DNA of 24,718 nucleotides, taken from assembly GCA_964561145.1 (NCBI GenBank), contig CAZLNZ010000026.1, positions 1 to 24,718 of the forward strand, read 5' to 3'. This document shows, in pieces, positions 15,386 to 23,304 of this stretch. The notes under the pieces were generated by a model, which worked only from the letters and a program-made list of their open reading frames with translations, made no database searches and was not told the origin of the DNA. How positions within the stretch are numbered: position 1 is the first letter of the stretch; each line of letters opens with the position of its first letter. A program made the translations under genes and the position numbers. The DNA comes from RUG14300 sp964561145. GTDB lineage: Bacteria; Bacillota; Clostridia; Christensenellales; CAG-1252.

Positions 15386-18088
15386 ATGAAAAGAACAACC
15401 TTGGTTATTTTGATATTGATTTTAGCAATAGCAATAAGCGTTACTGCGTGTCGTAAGCCCGTAGAGGAAAAGAAGGGTTTGCTTTTGGAATACAAGGTTG
15501 ATGGCATTCTTTATCAAAGTGTAGAATATGACGGGGAGCTTGTTCTGCCCGAGACCCCGCAAAAGGAGGGTTATACCTTCGAGGGTTGGTTTATGGAGGA
15601 GAGCTGTATTACGCCCTTGAATACTACCATACTTGACACCAAAAAGAACGGTTCAACACTTTCTGTATATGCTTGCTTTAAGCCTATCCCGAATGTAGGA
15701 ATAACCATTAATTTTATGGTTGATGGAACGTTTTATCGATCTCAACTCTATAAAGGAATATATAAGCTTCCGGAAGAGCCGATAAAAAAAGGCTTTGATT
15801 TTGAAGGCTGGTACTTAGATAAAACCTTTGATACCCCTTTAAGCAAGATAAAATTGGACGAAACTGCCGATGGTACGACTCTTATCGTCTATGCAAAATT
15901 CGTAGAGGGTGAAAAACAGGGGATAACAATTAATTATATTCTTGAGGGTGCTCTTTATCAAAGCATAGTTTATAAAGGGGAACTTGTCTTACCCGAAGAA
16001 CCAAAGAAGGACGGCTTTATTTTTCATGCCTGGATTTTGTCTTCAGAAGAAGTATTAAGTAAGGATTACCTAGATACTTTGGAGGATGGCACTACAATTA
16101 GCGTTATTGCTAGTTTTACAGAAATAAAGAAAAAGGACGTAACCCTTGTATTTATTGTCGAAGGTAGGGAATATGCTAGATTCCTTTGTGATTATTCCAT
16201 AATGCTTCCTGCAGATCCGATTGTAGAATATATGGAGTTCAAGGGCTGGTATTTGGATAGTAATTGTACCCTCCCCCTTACGGAAAAATCCTTCTATGAT
16301 TTCTCCGACAAAAGCGAGGTCAAAGTATTTGCGAGTTTTGTTGAAGAGGAATTGATTAATATTACTATAAATTTTGTTGACGATGTTTTAGAGTATCCCT
16401 CTATTACCTATAGCGGCATACTCTATGGTGTTCCTACCGCTTGGAAGCAAGGTTTTCAGTTCAAGGGTTGGTATCTTGATAAGGATCACACCATTGAATT
16501 GAGTGAAGAGGTATTAAATACTCTTGATAATAATGCTTCAATTAACGTTTATTCCTACTTTGTGAAAAATGCGGGAACCACTATTATTTTCATGGTAGAT
16601 GATGCAGTATATCATACTATGGTGTACGACGGCTTTGTTTATTTACTTCCGGATGCTCCAAGAAAAGAGGGATTGTCCTTTGAGGATTGGTATATAGACC
16701 AAGCTTTTGACGAGCGATATACCTTTGATTATATGAATGAACAAGAGGACGGTTCCACAATAATCGTATATGCCAAGTTTTCAGATAAGGTAGGACAAAG
16801 GCTAACATTCTATGTGTTTGGAGAAGAGGTTTATTCTTATTTGTATTTTGATGATCTGATCCTCCCTACATCACCTTATAAATTCGGGTATCGTTTTGAG
16901 GGATGGTTTTTTAAGTATACTACAATCGGATATATCGTAAATGAGGAAAACCTATACACTGTTCCCGACGGAGCTGAAATAAACATTTATGCCGAAATGG
17001 TAAAGACCGACAGAACCTTTAGCGAGGAAGAGCTTAGCTTGACTTTACGTCTTGATAGCACCTTTGTCCTTAGATACGAGTGTAAAGCCGGCTATGGTAC
17101 ATATGAAGGAGTGTACACCGAGGATGAAGAAAACGTTCTTTTGACCTTCGATGACAAGACTGTTGAGAAGCTTGTGATAGACGAGACCGAGGAAACAGTA
17201 GCATACGAGCAAAGCTTAATCGATTACTGTCTTGACCATTTGACCGTGGCGGCACCGAGCGATCCGGATGCTTATATCGGCAGTTATAAACAGTACAGGA
17301 CAGATGATAACTATCTTGGTTTTCTCGATGTGTATCTTAACGGTTATGGTTTCGCAGAGGTATCTGTAAGCATTTACGGATCTTGGGTTAATTTAAACGC
17401 TCAATATATAGTAAACGAAGAAAACGGTGTAAAGAATGTTTCGTTAACTCTTCAAAACGACGATGAGAAAATGTTATATAGTATAATTGAAGGTGATGAA
17501 ATTATCTTTACCGATGAAATATTCTACTATTTCTGTGAAGCTTATAATATAACAAAGCCGATAGTGGAGCCGGAACCTCCGAAAGAACCGAGGAAGGAAC
17601 TCGATTTCGTACTTCCTACTTCCCCCTTTACTTATACTACTACAATGAGCGATGGAGAATTTCATGCGGAATTAAAGGTTCAATTTGACGGAAAGATAAC
17701 AAAGGCAACTTTGACTGCAGACTTTGAGGTTGACGGAATACCTCTAATTACCTATATGGACTCTGAAAAGTTTTACTGTTTTGATGACGGAGAATGGAAT
17801 GTAAAGGAGTTGGGTGATAGAGATTTTCTCGATGTTATTTCCGATCTATATATTATAACGATATACTACGACGTTTTCAGTTATAAAGAACAAGCTGCTG
17901 TTGAAAAGGACGATACTAGCATGAGATTCCTTTATTCCGACGACGAGGTGTCTGCCGATGTTACTGTTGACACGGCGACTCATGCTGTCCTTAGTGCGAT
18001 CGTTACTGTTGTCGGAGAGGGTACTTTAACCATTCAAGGCAGTATAGTTTATAGTGCCGATAACATTACCCTTCCTGCTTTCGAATAA
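15386..18088 (+). CDS. Large lipoprotein with seven InlB/Flg_new-like repeats
   Basis: A 900-residue surface lipoprotein: signal helix, lipobox VTAC with C22, then seven tandem repeats of about 70 residues from about 32 to 545. Each unit reads roughly I-x-F/Y-x-V-x-G-x-x-Y ... LP-x-x-P-x-K-x-G-F-x-F-x-GW-Y ... DG-x-x-x-x-V-Y-A-x-F, the InlB B-repeat/Listeria-Bacteroides (Flg_new) pattern. Repeats 4, 5 and 7 are the most diverged. From 545 to about 720 lies a beta-rich region; after a PEPPKEPRKE linker, the last 160 residues form another beta-rich domain I cannot name. No LPXTG sorting signal. Ribosome site AGGAGA. Such proteins usually mediate adhesion or surface interaction; the target is unknown. 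Confidence 0.85.
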   Translation: MKRTTLVILILILAIAISVTACRKPVEEKKGLLLEYKVDGILYQSVEYDGELVLPETPQKEGYTFEGWFMEESCITPLNTTILDTKKNGSTLSVYACFKPIPNVGITINFMVDGTFYRSQLYKGIYKLPEEPIKKGFDFEGWYLDKTFDTPLSKIKLDETADGTTLIVYAKFVEGEKQGITINYILEGALYQSIVYKGELVLPEEPKKDGFIFHAWILSSEEVLSKDYLDTLEDGTTISVIASFTEIKKKDVTLVFIVEGREYARFLCDYSIMLPADPIVEYMEFKGWYLDSNCTLPLTEKSFYDFSDKSEVKVFASFVEEELINITINFVDDVLEYPSITYSGILYGVPTAWKQGFQFKGWYLDKDHTIELSEEVLNTLDNNASINVYSYFVKNAGTTIIFMVDDAVYHTMVYDGFVYLLPDAPRKEGLSFEDWYIDQAFDERYTFDYMNEQEDGSTIIVYAKFSDKVGQRLTFYVFGEEVYSYLYFDDLILPTSPYKFGYRFEGWFFKYTTIGYIVNEENLYTVPDGAEINIYAEMVKTDRTFSEEELSLTLRLDSTFVLRYECKAGYGTYEGVYTEDEENVLLTFDDKTVEKLVIDETEETVAYEQSLIDYCLDHLTVAAPSDPDAYIGSYKQYRTDDNYLGFLDVYLNGYGFAEVSVSIYGSWVNLNAQYIVNEENGVKNVSLTLQNDDEKMLYSIIEGDEIIFTDEIFYYFCEAYNITKPIVEPEPPKEPRKELDFVLPTSPFTYTTTMSDGEFHAELKVQFDGKITKATLTADFEVDGIPLITYMDSEKFYCFDDGEWNVKELGDRDFLDVISDLYIITIYYDVFSYKEQAAVEKDDTSMRFLYSDDEVSADVTVDTATHAVLSAIVTVVGEGTLTIQGSIVYSADNITLPAFE

Positions 18089-18461
18089 TTACATTAATCT
18101 TTTTATCATATTAGGACCGCCGATGGTAAGCTACCTATCGATGGTCCATTCTATATAAGCAATGCAATGACTTAAGGATTAGATACCGATACAAATGTAT
18201 CGCTCCTTAAGGAGTTCGACTACGGCGTTGCCTTCGCTCAGTATGGCATTTACATGTAAAAATGTCGTCAAATCATAGTTGTTAAGCATACTATTTGCTC
18301 GTATTAATAATGTTTTCTCAAGCCCTCGGATTGCTCTATATGAGGAGTTTTCGATTTTATGTCAAAAAAATAAAACAAAATTATAAAAATAATTAACCTG
18401 AGCGATTTTTCCTCTTTGTAAGATTGTATTATTCGTGTTATCATAATAATAGGAGGTAGCA
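18089..18461 (+). other. Structured intergenic region upstream of the copper ATPase
   Basis: 373 nt with no gene I can support. 18114-18147 forms a hairpin (GGACC/GGTCC outer stem, CGAT/ATCG and GGTA/TACC inner stems) without a T-run, so not a standard terminator. 18171-18250 holds a repeat element listed separately. 18249-18260 is the palindrome TTTACATGTAAA. A weak promoter, TTGTAA-17-TATCAT (18416-18444), ends only 17 nt before the copA start, and AGGAGG is at 18451-18456; if used, the leader would be very short. Confidence 0.5.
18171..18250 (-). repeat. Structured intergenic repeat, copy A
   Basis: Read on the minus strand: GCCATACTGAGCGAAGGC, then AGTCGAACTCC, the palindrome CTCCTTAAGGAG, GCGATAC-loop-GTATCGGTATC, and a closing CTTAAG arm. 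It folds into nested stems: CTTAAGGA (18171-18178) with TCCTTAAG (18204-18211) outside CGATAC/GTATCG. The 'CATACTGAGCGAAGG' block resembles dispersed intergenic repeats seen in many bacterial genomes. A related copy in opposite orientation lies at 21013-21150. Confidence 0.5.
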
Positions 18462-20984
18462 ATGGTTACTAAATATTACGATATCACGGGAATGACCTGT
18501 TCTAACTGTGCTTTGGCGGTTGAAAAAGCGGCAAAAAGCGTAGAGGGTGTAAATGAGGCTGTCGTAGGTCTTATCACTAATTCTTTACGAGTGTCCTATT
18601 CAGAGCCTGCTTCGCAAGAAAAAATAATAAAAGCTGTTGAAAAGGCAGGTTATGGAATAGCAGAGACGGGTGCTAAGGTACAACGCTCGGAGAAAAAATT
18701 CGATGGAAAGCAGAGAATCGTGAGACTGGTTGTCTCTTTCGTTTTGCTTGCGATTCTTATGTATTTTTCAATGGGAGCAATGAAAGGCTTACCCGTTCCC
18801 TCTTGGATAAACAATCCGTTGTCTCTTGCTCTTATTCAGCTATTGTTAACCACTGCGATAATTGCAATTAATTTTCATTTTTTTACCAAGGGTGCAAAAG
18901 CGGTTATTTCAGGCTCTCCTAATATGGATACCCTAGTAAGCCTTGGTAGCGGAGTGTCATATATATACGGTGTTGTTATGGTGTTTGTAATGTGTTACCG
19001 CTTGTATTCGGGAGATACGGAGGGTGCACATGAGATATTGCACGGATTATACTTTGAATCCTCTGCTATGATCCTAACGCTAATTTCCCTTGGAAAAGCG
19101 TTAGAGGAGCGAAGTAAGGGCAAAACCGCCAATGCCATCGAATCCTTGGTTAAGCTTACGCCCGAGGTTGCAAATGTATTACGTGACGGTGAGGAATATA
19201 CCATAGATGTTGCGGAAGTACGCATGGACGATATTTTGATTATTCGTCCCGGAGAGATAATTCCGGTTGACTGTAGAATAATAGAGGGGACAAGCTCTGT
19301 TGACGAATCGGCAATGACAGGGGAGAGTATGCCTGTTGAAAAAACCGTTGGCGATGAAATAAGTCAAGGAACGCAAAACTTGAACGGAGCATTGACTGCA
19401 AGGGCAATCAGAGTCGGTGAAGATACGATGCTTTCAAAAATAGTGGAAACGGTAAGGCAAGCAATGACTACTAAAGCTCCTATTGCAAAACTCGCCGATT
19501 CGGTGGCGAAGATATTTGTACCATCTGTTTGTGTTATAGCATTGATTACCTTTATCGTTTGGATGTGTATCGGCAAAGAGTTCGCTTATGCTTTAGAGCG
19601 AGCCATAGGTGTTTTGGTCGTTAGCTGTCCCTGTTCTTTGGGATTAGCAACCCCTGTTGCCATAATGGTCGGAAGCGGACTGGGTGCGAAAAACGGTATA
19701 CTATTTAGAACTGCAGAGGGCTTGGAACATACAGGGCGTATAAAAATAGTTGTTCTTGATAAAACAGGAACAATAACCGTAGGAAAACCCGTTGTTTGCG
19801 ATATTATAGAAAATGATTTTTCAAAAAATGAACTGATACAACTTGCTTATTCACTTGAAAAGTACAGCGAGCATCCGTTATCCTTGGCTATAATCGATTA
19901 TGCCGCTGCAGAGGGGATTACACCCTTGGAGGTAACCGAGTTTAAGGCTGTTAGCGGAAAAGGAATTCAAGCGATGATAAACGGAGAACTTGCAATAGGT
20001 GGTAATAGGGCAATGATTTCCGAATATAACTTAAACGGTGACCTTCTTAACAAGGTTGATTCACTTTCAAAGAAAGGGAAAACTCCATTGTTCTTTTTAT
20101 ACAAGGGCAAACTTGGTATCATAGCCGTTGCCGATATACCTAAGGAGGGTGCGAGAGAAGAGATTGCGGAACTGAAGAAGTGTGGCGTTATTCCCGTAAT
20201 GTTGACGGGTGACAATAAATTAACCGCAAAAGCGATTGCAGAAGAGGTCGGAATAGACCACGTTATAGCCGAGGTTTTACCTCTCGATAAAGAAAAGGTT
20301 GTTTCCGTTTTGAAGAAATACGGACGAACTGCGATGGTCGGTGACGGAATTAATGATGCGCCTGCTTTAACTTCTGCCGATGTAGGTATTGCTATCGGGG
20401 CGGGGGCTGATATAGCAGTTGCATCCTCCGAGGTTGTTCTTGTTAAATCTCGCCTCCAAGATGTTACGGCTGCAATAAAGCTTTCTTCAAGAACGTTGAC
20501 GAACATAAAGGAAAACCTATTTTGGGCATTCTTTTATAATGTTATAGGAATTCCTGTTGCGGCAGGTGTGTTTGCCTCCCTCGGATTTACATTAACTCCA
20601 TCGCTGTGTGCTTTGGCAATGACATTGTCAAGTATGTGCGTTGTTTCAAATGCTTTAAGATTGAGCCTTTATAATCCGTATAAGAAAACAAAAAAGAATA
20701 AAAAAGTTCCGAGATTTTCTAAGCCTATAGATGAAATATTTGAAGAGGTAGAGATGATTTTCGGAGAAAAGGAGATAGAAATGAAAAAAACAATAATTGT
20801 AGAAGGAATGATGTGTCCCCATTGTGCAGCACACGTACAAGAAGCTTTGGAAGCTCTGGAGGGTGTTAAAAAAGTTAAAGTTAAGCTTGAGAAGAAGAGT
20901 GTTGAAATCACCTTATCACAGGATATCCCTGATGAGCTTATTACCGAAGCTGTTACCAAAAGCGGCTATAAACGTGTTGAGTGA
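18462..20984 (+). CDS. copA: Copper-type P1B ATPase with C-terminal CopZ-like domain
   Basis: An 840-residue membrane ATPase. Domain order: N-terminal heavy-metal domain with GMTCSNC (10-16); membrane helices; actuator loop TGES (286-289); the CPC metal-site motif (389-391, SCPCSLGLATP); phosphorylation site DKTGT (D433); SEHPLS with H471-P472; GDGINDAP (627-634). CPC plus HP defines a P1B-1 Cu(I) exporter. After a lysine-rich linker the protein continues into a second heavy-metal domain (774-840, GMMCPHC) that looks like the free chaperone CopZ. Most CopA proteins carry such domains only at the N-terminus. AGGAGG lies 5 nt before the start. No csoR or copY gene is in view. Confidence 0.93.
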   Translation: MVTKYYDITGMTCSNCALAVEKAAKSVEGVNEAVVGLITNSLRVSYSEPASQEKIIKAVEKAGYGIAETGAKVQRSEKKFDGKQRIVRLVVSFVLLAILMYFSMGAMKGLPVPSWINNPLSLALIQLLLTTAIIAINFHFFTKGAKAVISGSPNMDTLVSLGSGVSYIYGVVMVFVMCYRLYSGDTEGAHEILHGLYFESSAMILTLISLGKALEERSKGKTANAIESLVKLTPEVANVLRDGEEYTIDVAEVRMDDILIIRPGEIIPVDCRIIEGTSSVDESAMTGESMPVEKTVGDEISQGTQNLNGALTARAIRVGEDTMLSKIVETVRQAMTTKAPIAKLADSVAKIFVPSVCVIALITFIVWMCIGKEFAYALERAIGVLVVSCPCSLGLATPVAIMVGSGLGAKNGILFRTAEGLEHTGRIKIVVLDKTGTITVGKPVVCDIIENDFSKNELIQLAYSLEKYSEHPLSLAIIDYAAAEGITPLEVTEFKAVSGKGIQAMINGELAIGGNRAMISEYNLNGDLLNKVDSLSKKGKTPLFFLYKGKLGIIAVADIPKEGAREEIAELKKCGVIPVMLTGDNKLTAKAIAEEVGIDHVIAEVLPLDKEKVVSVLKKYGRTAMVGDGINDAPALTSADVGIAIGAGADIAVASSEVVLVKSRLQDVTAAIKLSSRTLTNIKENLFWAFFYNVIGIPVAAGVFASLGFTLTPSLCALAMTLSSMCVVSNALRLSLYNPYKKTKKNKKVPRFSKPIDEIFEEVEMIFGEKEIEMKKTIIVEGMMCPHCAAHVQEALEALEGVKKVKVKLEKKSVEITLSQDIPDELITEAVTKSGYKRVE
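20781..20984 (+). CDS. copZ: Possible separate CopZ chaperone from an internal start
   Basis: ATG 20781 lies in frame inside the copA reading frame and is preceded by AAGGAG (20769-20774) at a 6-nt spacing, as good a ribosome site as any in the window. Translation from it gives a 67-residue protein, MKKTIIVEGMMCPHC to the end, the size and fold of a CopZ Cu(I) chaperone (B. subtilis CopZ is 69). One mRNA could therefore make both the long ATPase and the free chaperone that loads it. Alternatively the site is a relic of a once separate copZ gene joined to copA by loss of a stop codon. Confidence 0.45.
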   Translation: MKKTIIVEGMMCPHCAAHVQEALEALEGVKKVKVKLEKKSVEITLSQDIPDELITEAVTKSGYKRVE

Positions 20985-21012
20985 TTCTCGTACACAATCA
21001 TTTGTATAAATG

Positions 21013-21150
21013 TTATACCGAGCAAAATACGAAGCTTGAAGTCAAACCCCATCGGGGTGACACCTTGGTCTGTATTCCACCCATATTGAAATGCAGACCT
21101 TACTGTGTAAATAAAATGATGGGTGATACCTGGGTATCGGTATCTTATCT
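21013..21150 (+). repeat. Structured intergenic repeat, copy B
   Basis: It shares a skeleton with copy A: TATACCGAGC, then AGTCAAACCCC, a hairpin CCCC-atc-GGGG, GTGACACC, and finally GGTGATACC-TGG-GTATCGGTATC. Between GTGACACC and GGTGATACC lies about 70 nt of extra sequence with its own GGTCTG/CAGACC stem. It lies on the opposite strand from copy A. Confidence 0.45.
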
Positions 21151-21187
21151 GTATAGCAATAAATAACTTTTTTTTCAACAAATCTTT

Positions 21188-21211
21188 GCCTCGATTTTTC
21201 GAGGCTTTTTT
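21188..21211 (+). terminator. Terminator downstream of copA
   Basis: A perfect 7-bp stem GCCTCGA / TCGAGGC, TTTT loop, then TTTTTT (21206-21211). Confidence 0.88.
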
Positions 21212-21254
21212 CATTTATTCAATACTTAACACAATCTTATTAACAAAAACCGAT

Positions 21255-21313
21255 GTCACATCGATGTTACATTTTGGTTACATTATGTCACATTGACGTC
21301 ACAATGATGTTAC
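21255..21313 (+). repeat. Helically phased GTYAC motif array
   Basis: Six copies of GTCAC or GTTAC start at 21255, 21266, 21277, 21287, 21298 and 21309, i.e. intervals of 11, 11, 10, 11 and 11 nt, close to one DNA turn. Most are flanked by AT (ATGTYACAT-like). An inverted copy (GTGAC) follows at 21322. The array sits at the 5' boundary of RHS cassette 1; the last two units are inside its open frame. Confidence 0.65.
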
Positions 21314-21329
21314 CAAGATAGGTGACAAG

Positions 21330-22664
21330 GTGTTGACCTATGATTCTACGATTAAAGATAGATTGATGTCATACGACGGAAATTCGATAACTTATGATAG
21401 CAAGAATTCCTTCAATGTATCTTCGTATAAGGGTAACTACTATACCTTTGAAGGAAGACGCTTGACAAAGATAACCAACTCTTCGGGTTACTGGGAATAC
21501 ACTTATAATGACCTTGGCTTAAGGACCAAAAAGTGTAACCAAGATGGCACAATAACCTATTACGAATATGACGGAGATAAGCTTATCTACGAGAAAAGCT
21601 CAACCGCACGTCTAGACTTCCTCTATGATGAGAACGGGGAACTTTATGGATTCATCAAAGATTCCAAGGATAAGTATTTTTATATACGAGATTGTCTAAA
21701 AAATATTCTAGGAATTATTGATTCCGAAGGCAAACTTGTGGTAAAATACTACCATGAAGCATATGGTAAATGCACTATAATCTCTGATACCAGCGGTTGT
21801 AGTATTGGCTCACTCAATCCATTCCGCTACAAAGGCTATTACTATGATTCGGAAACGGGCATGTATTATTGCCAATCCCGATACTATGTTCCCGACTGGT
21901 GCAGATGGCTTAACGCAGATAATCCTAACTTCCTCGAACCTCAATCCCTCAACGGACTCAACATCTTCGCTTACTGTGGTAATGACCCGGTGAATGCATA
22001 TGATTTAAGCGGTGCATTTGACAGTGTAAGATTAGCCAAGGCTCTTGGAATTATAGTGGTAGCAGCAGCTATAATAACAATTTCTGTTTTGACGGCTGGG
22101 ACAGCGTCTCCGGTATGTGGAGCTATAGTTGGTGCAACATTAGGTGTAGCAGGTGAAATGTTCTCACAAGCGGTAGTTGAAAACAAATCATTTAAGGATA
22201 TCAATTACGGACAGGTTGCTGTTAGCGGTGTTGCCGGACTGGTGTCGTCATTGCCTGGAGTAAATTTGGGTGTATCTATCGGTATCTCGTTTGTTGCGGG
22301 GTCGCTAAACTCCTATTTGGGGGGAGAGCAAGATCTTGGAAATATTTTACTAGCAGGAGCAAAAAGTGCATGTATTACTGCAGTGGCGGGCTTGGCTACG
22401 AGATGTATCGGTTTGGGAAAGATTTCCAAGTTGGATAAAGGGAATTATGCCAACAAGAAATTGTTTTTAAAATCGCAAAAAGTGGATTCCTTGAAAGCTT
22501 TTAATCCCTCGATTAATAAGCAGCAAGGGCTAATTAGTTTTATAAGAGAGCAAGTTGGATTGTCGGGACTGATGAAGGTAGCGAACAATGCTGCAGGCTT
22601 TGCCGTAAATACTTTAGGCGATATTACTTCGTCGGCAGTAGAAATGTTAATATCTTTATTCTAG
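21330..22664 (+). CDS. RHS cassette 1: 5'-truncated RHS tip with unknown C-terminal toxin domain
   Basis: 444 residues from GTG 21330. The frame is open back to 21297 and the upstream residues also read as RHS, so the N-terminal shell is missing. Residues 1-125 are YD-repeats (SYKGNYYTFEGRRLTKITN, YEYDGDKLIYEK). Residues 127-223 are the conserved RHS core end (NPFRYKGYYYDSETGMYYCQ, RYY, GLNIFAYCGNDPVNAYD-SG), after which toxin domains normally begin. Residues 224-444 are cassette-specific: a long Ala/Gly-rich hydrophobic stretch (about 234-360), then a basic region and LISLF at the end. I do not recognise this domain; its hydrophobicity, and the membrane protein encoded next, suggest membrane action. 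There is only a weak ribosome site, so it may be a silent recombination donor. Confidence 0.8.
   Translation: MLTYDSTIKDRLMSYDGNSITYDSKNSFNVSSYKGNYYTFEGRRLTKITNSSGYWEYTYNDLGLRTKKCNQDGTITYYEYDGDKLIYEKSSTARLDFLYDENGELYGFIKDSKDKYFYIRDCLKNILGIIDSEGKLVVKYYHEAYGKCTIISDTSGCSIGSLNPFRYKGYYYDSETGMYYCQSRYYVPDWCRWLNADNPNFLEPQSLNGLNIFAYCGNDPVNAYDLSGAFDSVRLAKALGIIVVAAAIITISVLTAGTASPVCGAIVGATLGVAGEMFSQAVVENKSFKDINYGQVAVSGVAGLVSSLPGVNLGVSIGISFVAGSLNSYLGGEQDLGNILLAGAKSACITAVAGLATRCIGLGKISKLDKGNYANKKLFLKSQKVDSLKAFNPSINKQQGLISFIREQVGLSGLMKVANNAAGFAVNTLGDITSSAVEMLISLF
21708..21998. repeat. Direct repeat, RHS core end, copy 1
   Basis: 291 bp aligned without gaps to 23317-23607. I count about 33 mismatches (roughly 89% identity), nearly all at third codon positions, with 4 amino-acid changes in 97. 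Similarity begins abruptly at CTAGGAATTATTG and ends at GACCCGGTGAATGCA. Confidence 0.9.
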
Positions 22665-22673
22665 GAGTTGTAG

Positions 22674-23237
22674 ATGTTTGACCTAATTGAAAAAAAACAA
22701 CTAAGACGATTATTGATTTGGAAGTACTTCTTCCAAATCATAATCTATCCATTGATTTTGACTATTATAATAGATTCGTTTCTTTTTTCAGTTTTTATGA
22801 CGACAGGTTTAGATATGACCAAACAGAGTGAAATAATAAATATTAAAGTGGAAGGATGGCTTTTATTTTTAATTGGTACATTTTTAATAATGTTTTTTGA
22901 AAACATTCTATCAATTTGTCCTTTCATTAAGCTTGTTATTGACAGCATTACAAAAAAAACAGTTACTGATAACGTCATAATAATCAAAGCACTTCCACCA
23001 TATGAATTACTATGTGTGCGTGATTCAAAGCGTTTTGTATGCGACACATTTTCTCGTAAGAAAAGCATAGAGATGTTCATCTACGATGAAAACAAGAAAA
23101 AATATCGCCTGTTTTGGAATGAAAACTACTCGAGTATCAAGGACGTACCTGATGAATTGTTTAATTCGAAAACACTTAAGATCACATACTTTAAATACTC
23201 AAGAATAATCTGTGATGTTGACTTTTCAGATCAATAG
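22674..23237 (+). CDS. Putative immunity protein 1, two-helix membrane protein
   Basis: 187 residues. Two hydrophobic helices lie in the N-terminal half (about 20-42, IIIYPLILTIIIDSFLFSVF, and about 63-86, WLLFLIGTFLIMFF), followed by a soluble basic C-terminal half. The stop of RHS cassette 1 forms the ribosome site (TAGGAG) 9 nt before this ATG, so translation is coupled. Position directly after an RHS toxin tip is the usual place of the cognate immunity gene; a membrane-bound protector fits a membrane-targeting toxin. I do not recognise the family, so immunity is inferred from context. Confidence 0.65.
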   Translation: MFDLIEKKQLRRLLIWKYFFQIIIYPLILTIIIDSFLFSVFMTTGLDMTKQSEIINIKVEGWLLFLIGTFLIMFFENILSICPFIKLVIDSITKKTVTDNVIIIKALPPYELLCVRDSKRFVCDTFSRKKSIEMFIYDENKKKYRLFWNENYSSIKDVPDELFNSKTLKITYFKYSRIICDVDFSDQ

Positions 23238-23252
23238 ATCAAATAACCAGTT

Positions 23253-23284
23253 AGCAAGCCTACCTACAAGTAGGCTTGCTTTTT
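23253..23284 (+). terminator. Terminator after immunity gene 1
   Basis: A perfect 11-bp stem AGCAAGCCTAC / GTAGGCTTGCT with a 6-nt loop, then TTTTT. It closes the first toxin/immunity module; the second begins about 20 nt later. Confidence 0.92.
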
Positions 23285-23304
23285 GGATATATCCCATTTA
23301 AATT

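Larger units (their letters stand above)
20985..21329 (+). other. Intergenic region between copA and RHS cassette 1
   Basis: 345 nt without a supported gene. From left to right: a structured repeat (copy B, 21013-21150), a T-rich stretch, the copA terminator (21188-21211), then a short A/T-rich spacer and the phased GTYAC motif (21255-21313). The last 33 nt (from 21297) already read in frame into the RHS protein (VTKIGDKVLTYDS). Confidence 0.6.

Noticed and set aside
18190..18199. TACAAATGTA, matching the CopY operator form TACAnnTGTA, upstream of copA
   Set aside because: It is the loop and stem of the structured repeat, lies about 260 nt before the gene, and no copY gene is visible. Chance or structure explains it.
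19967..20506. 179-codon open frame on the minus strand inside copA
   Set aside because: Shadow frame opposite a clear P-type ATPase; no ribosome site and no recognisable protein.
20966..21214. 82-codon minus-strand frame downstream of copA
   Set aside because: It runs across the terminator and the structured repeat; the translation resembles no protein and the start lacks a ribosome site.
21255..21313. Possible CRISPR array at the GTYAC repeats
   Set aside because: Units are 5 nt with 5-6-nt spacing, far too short for repeats and spacers, and no cas gene is present.
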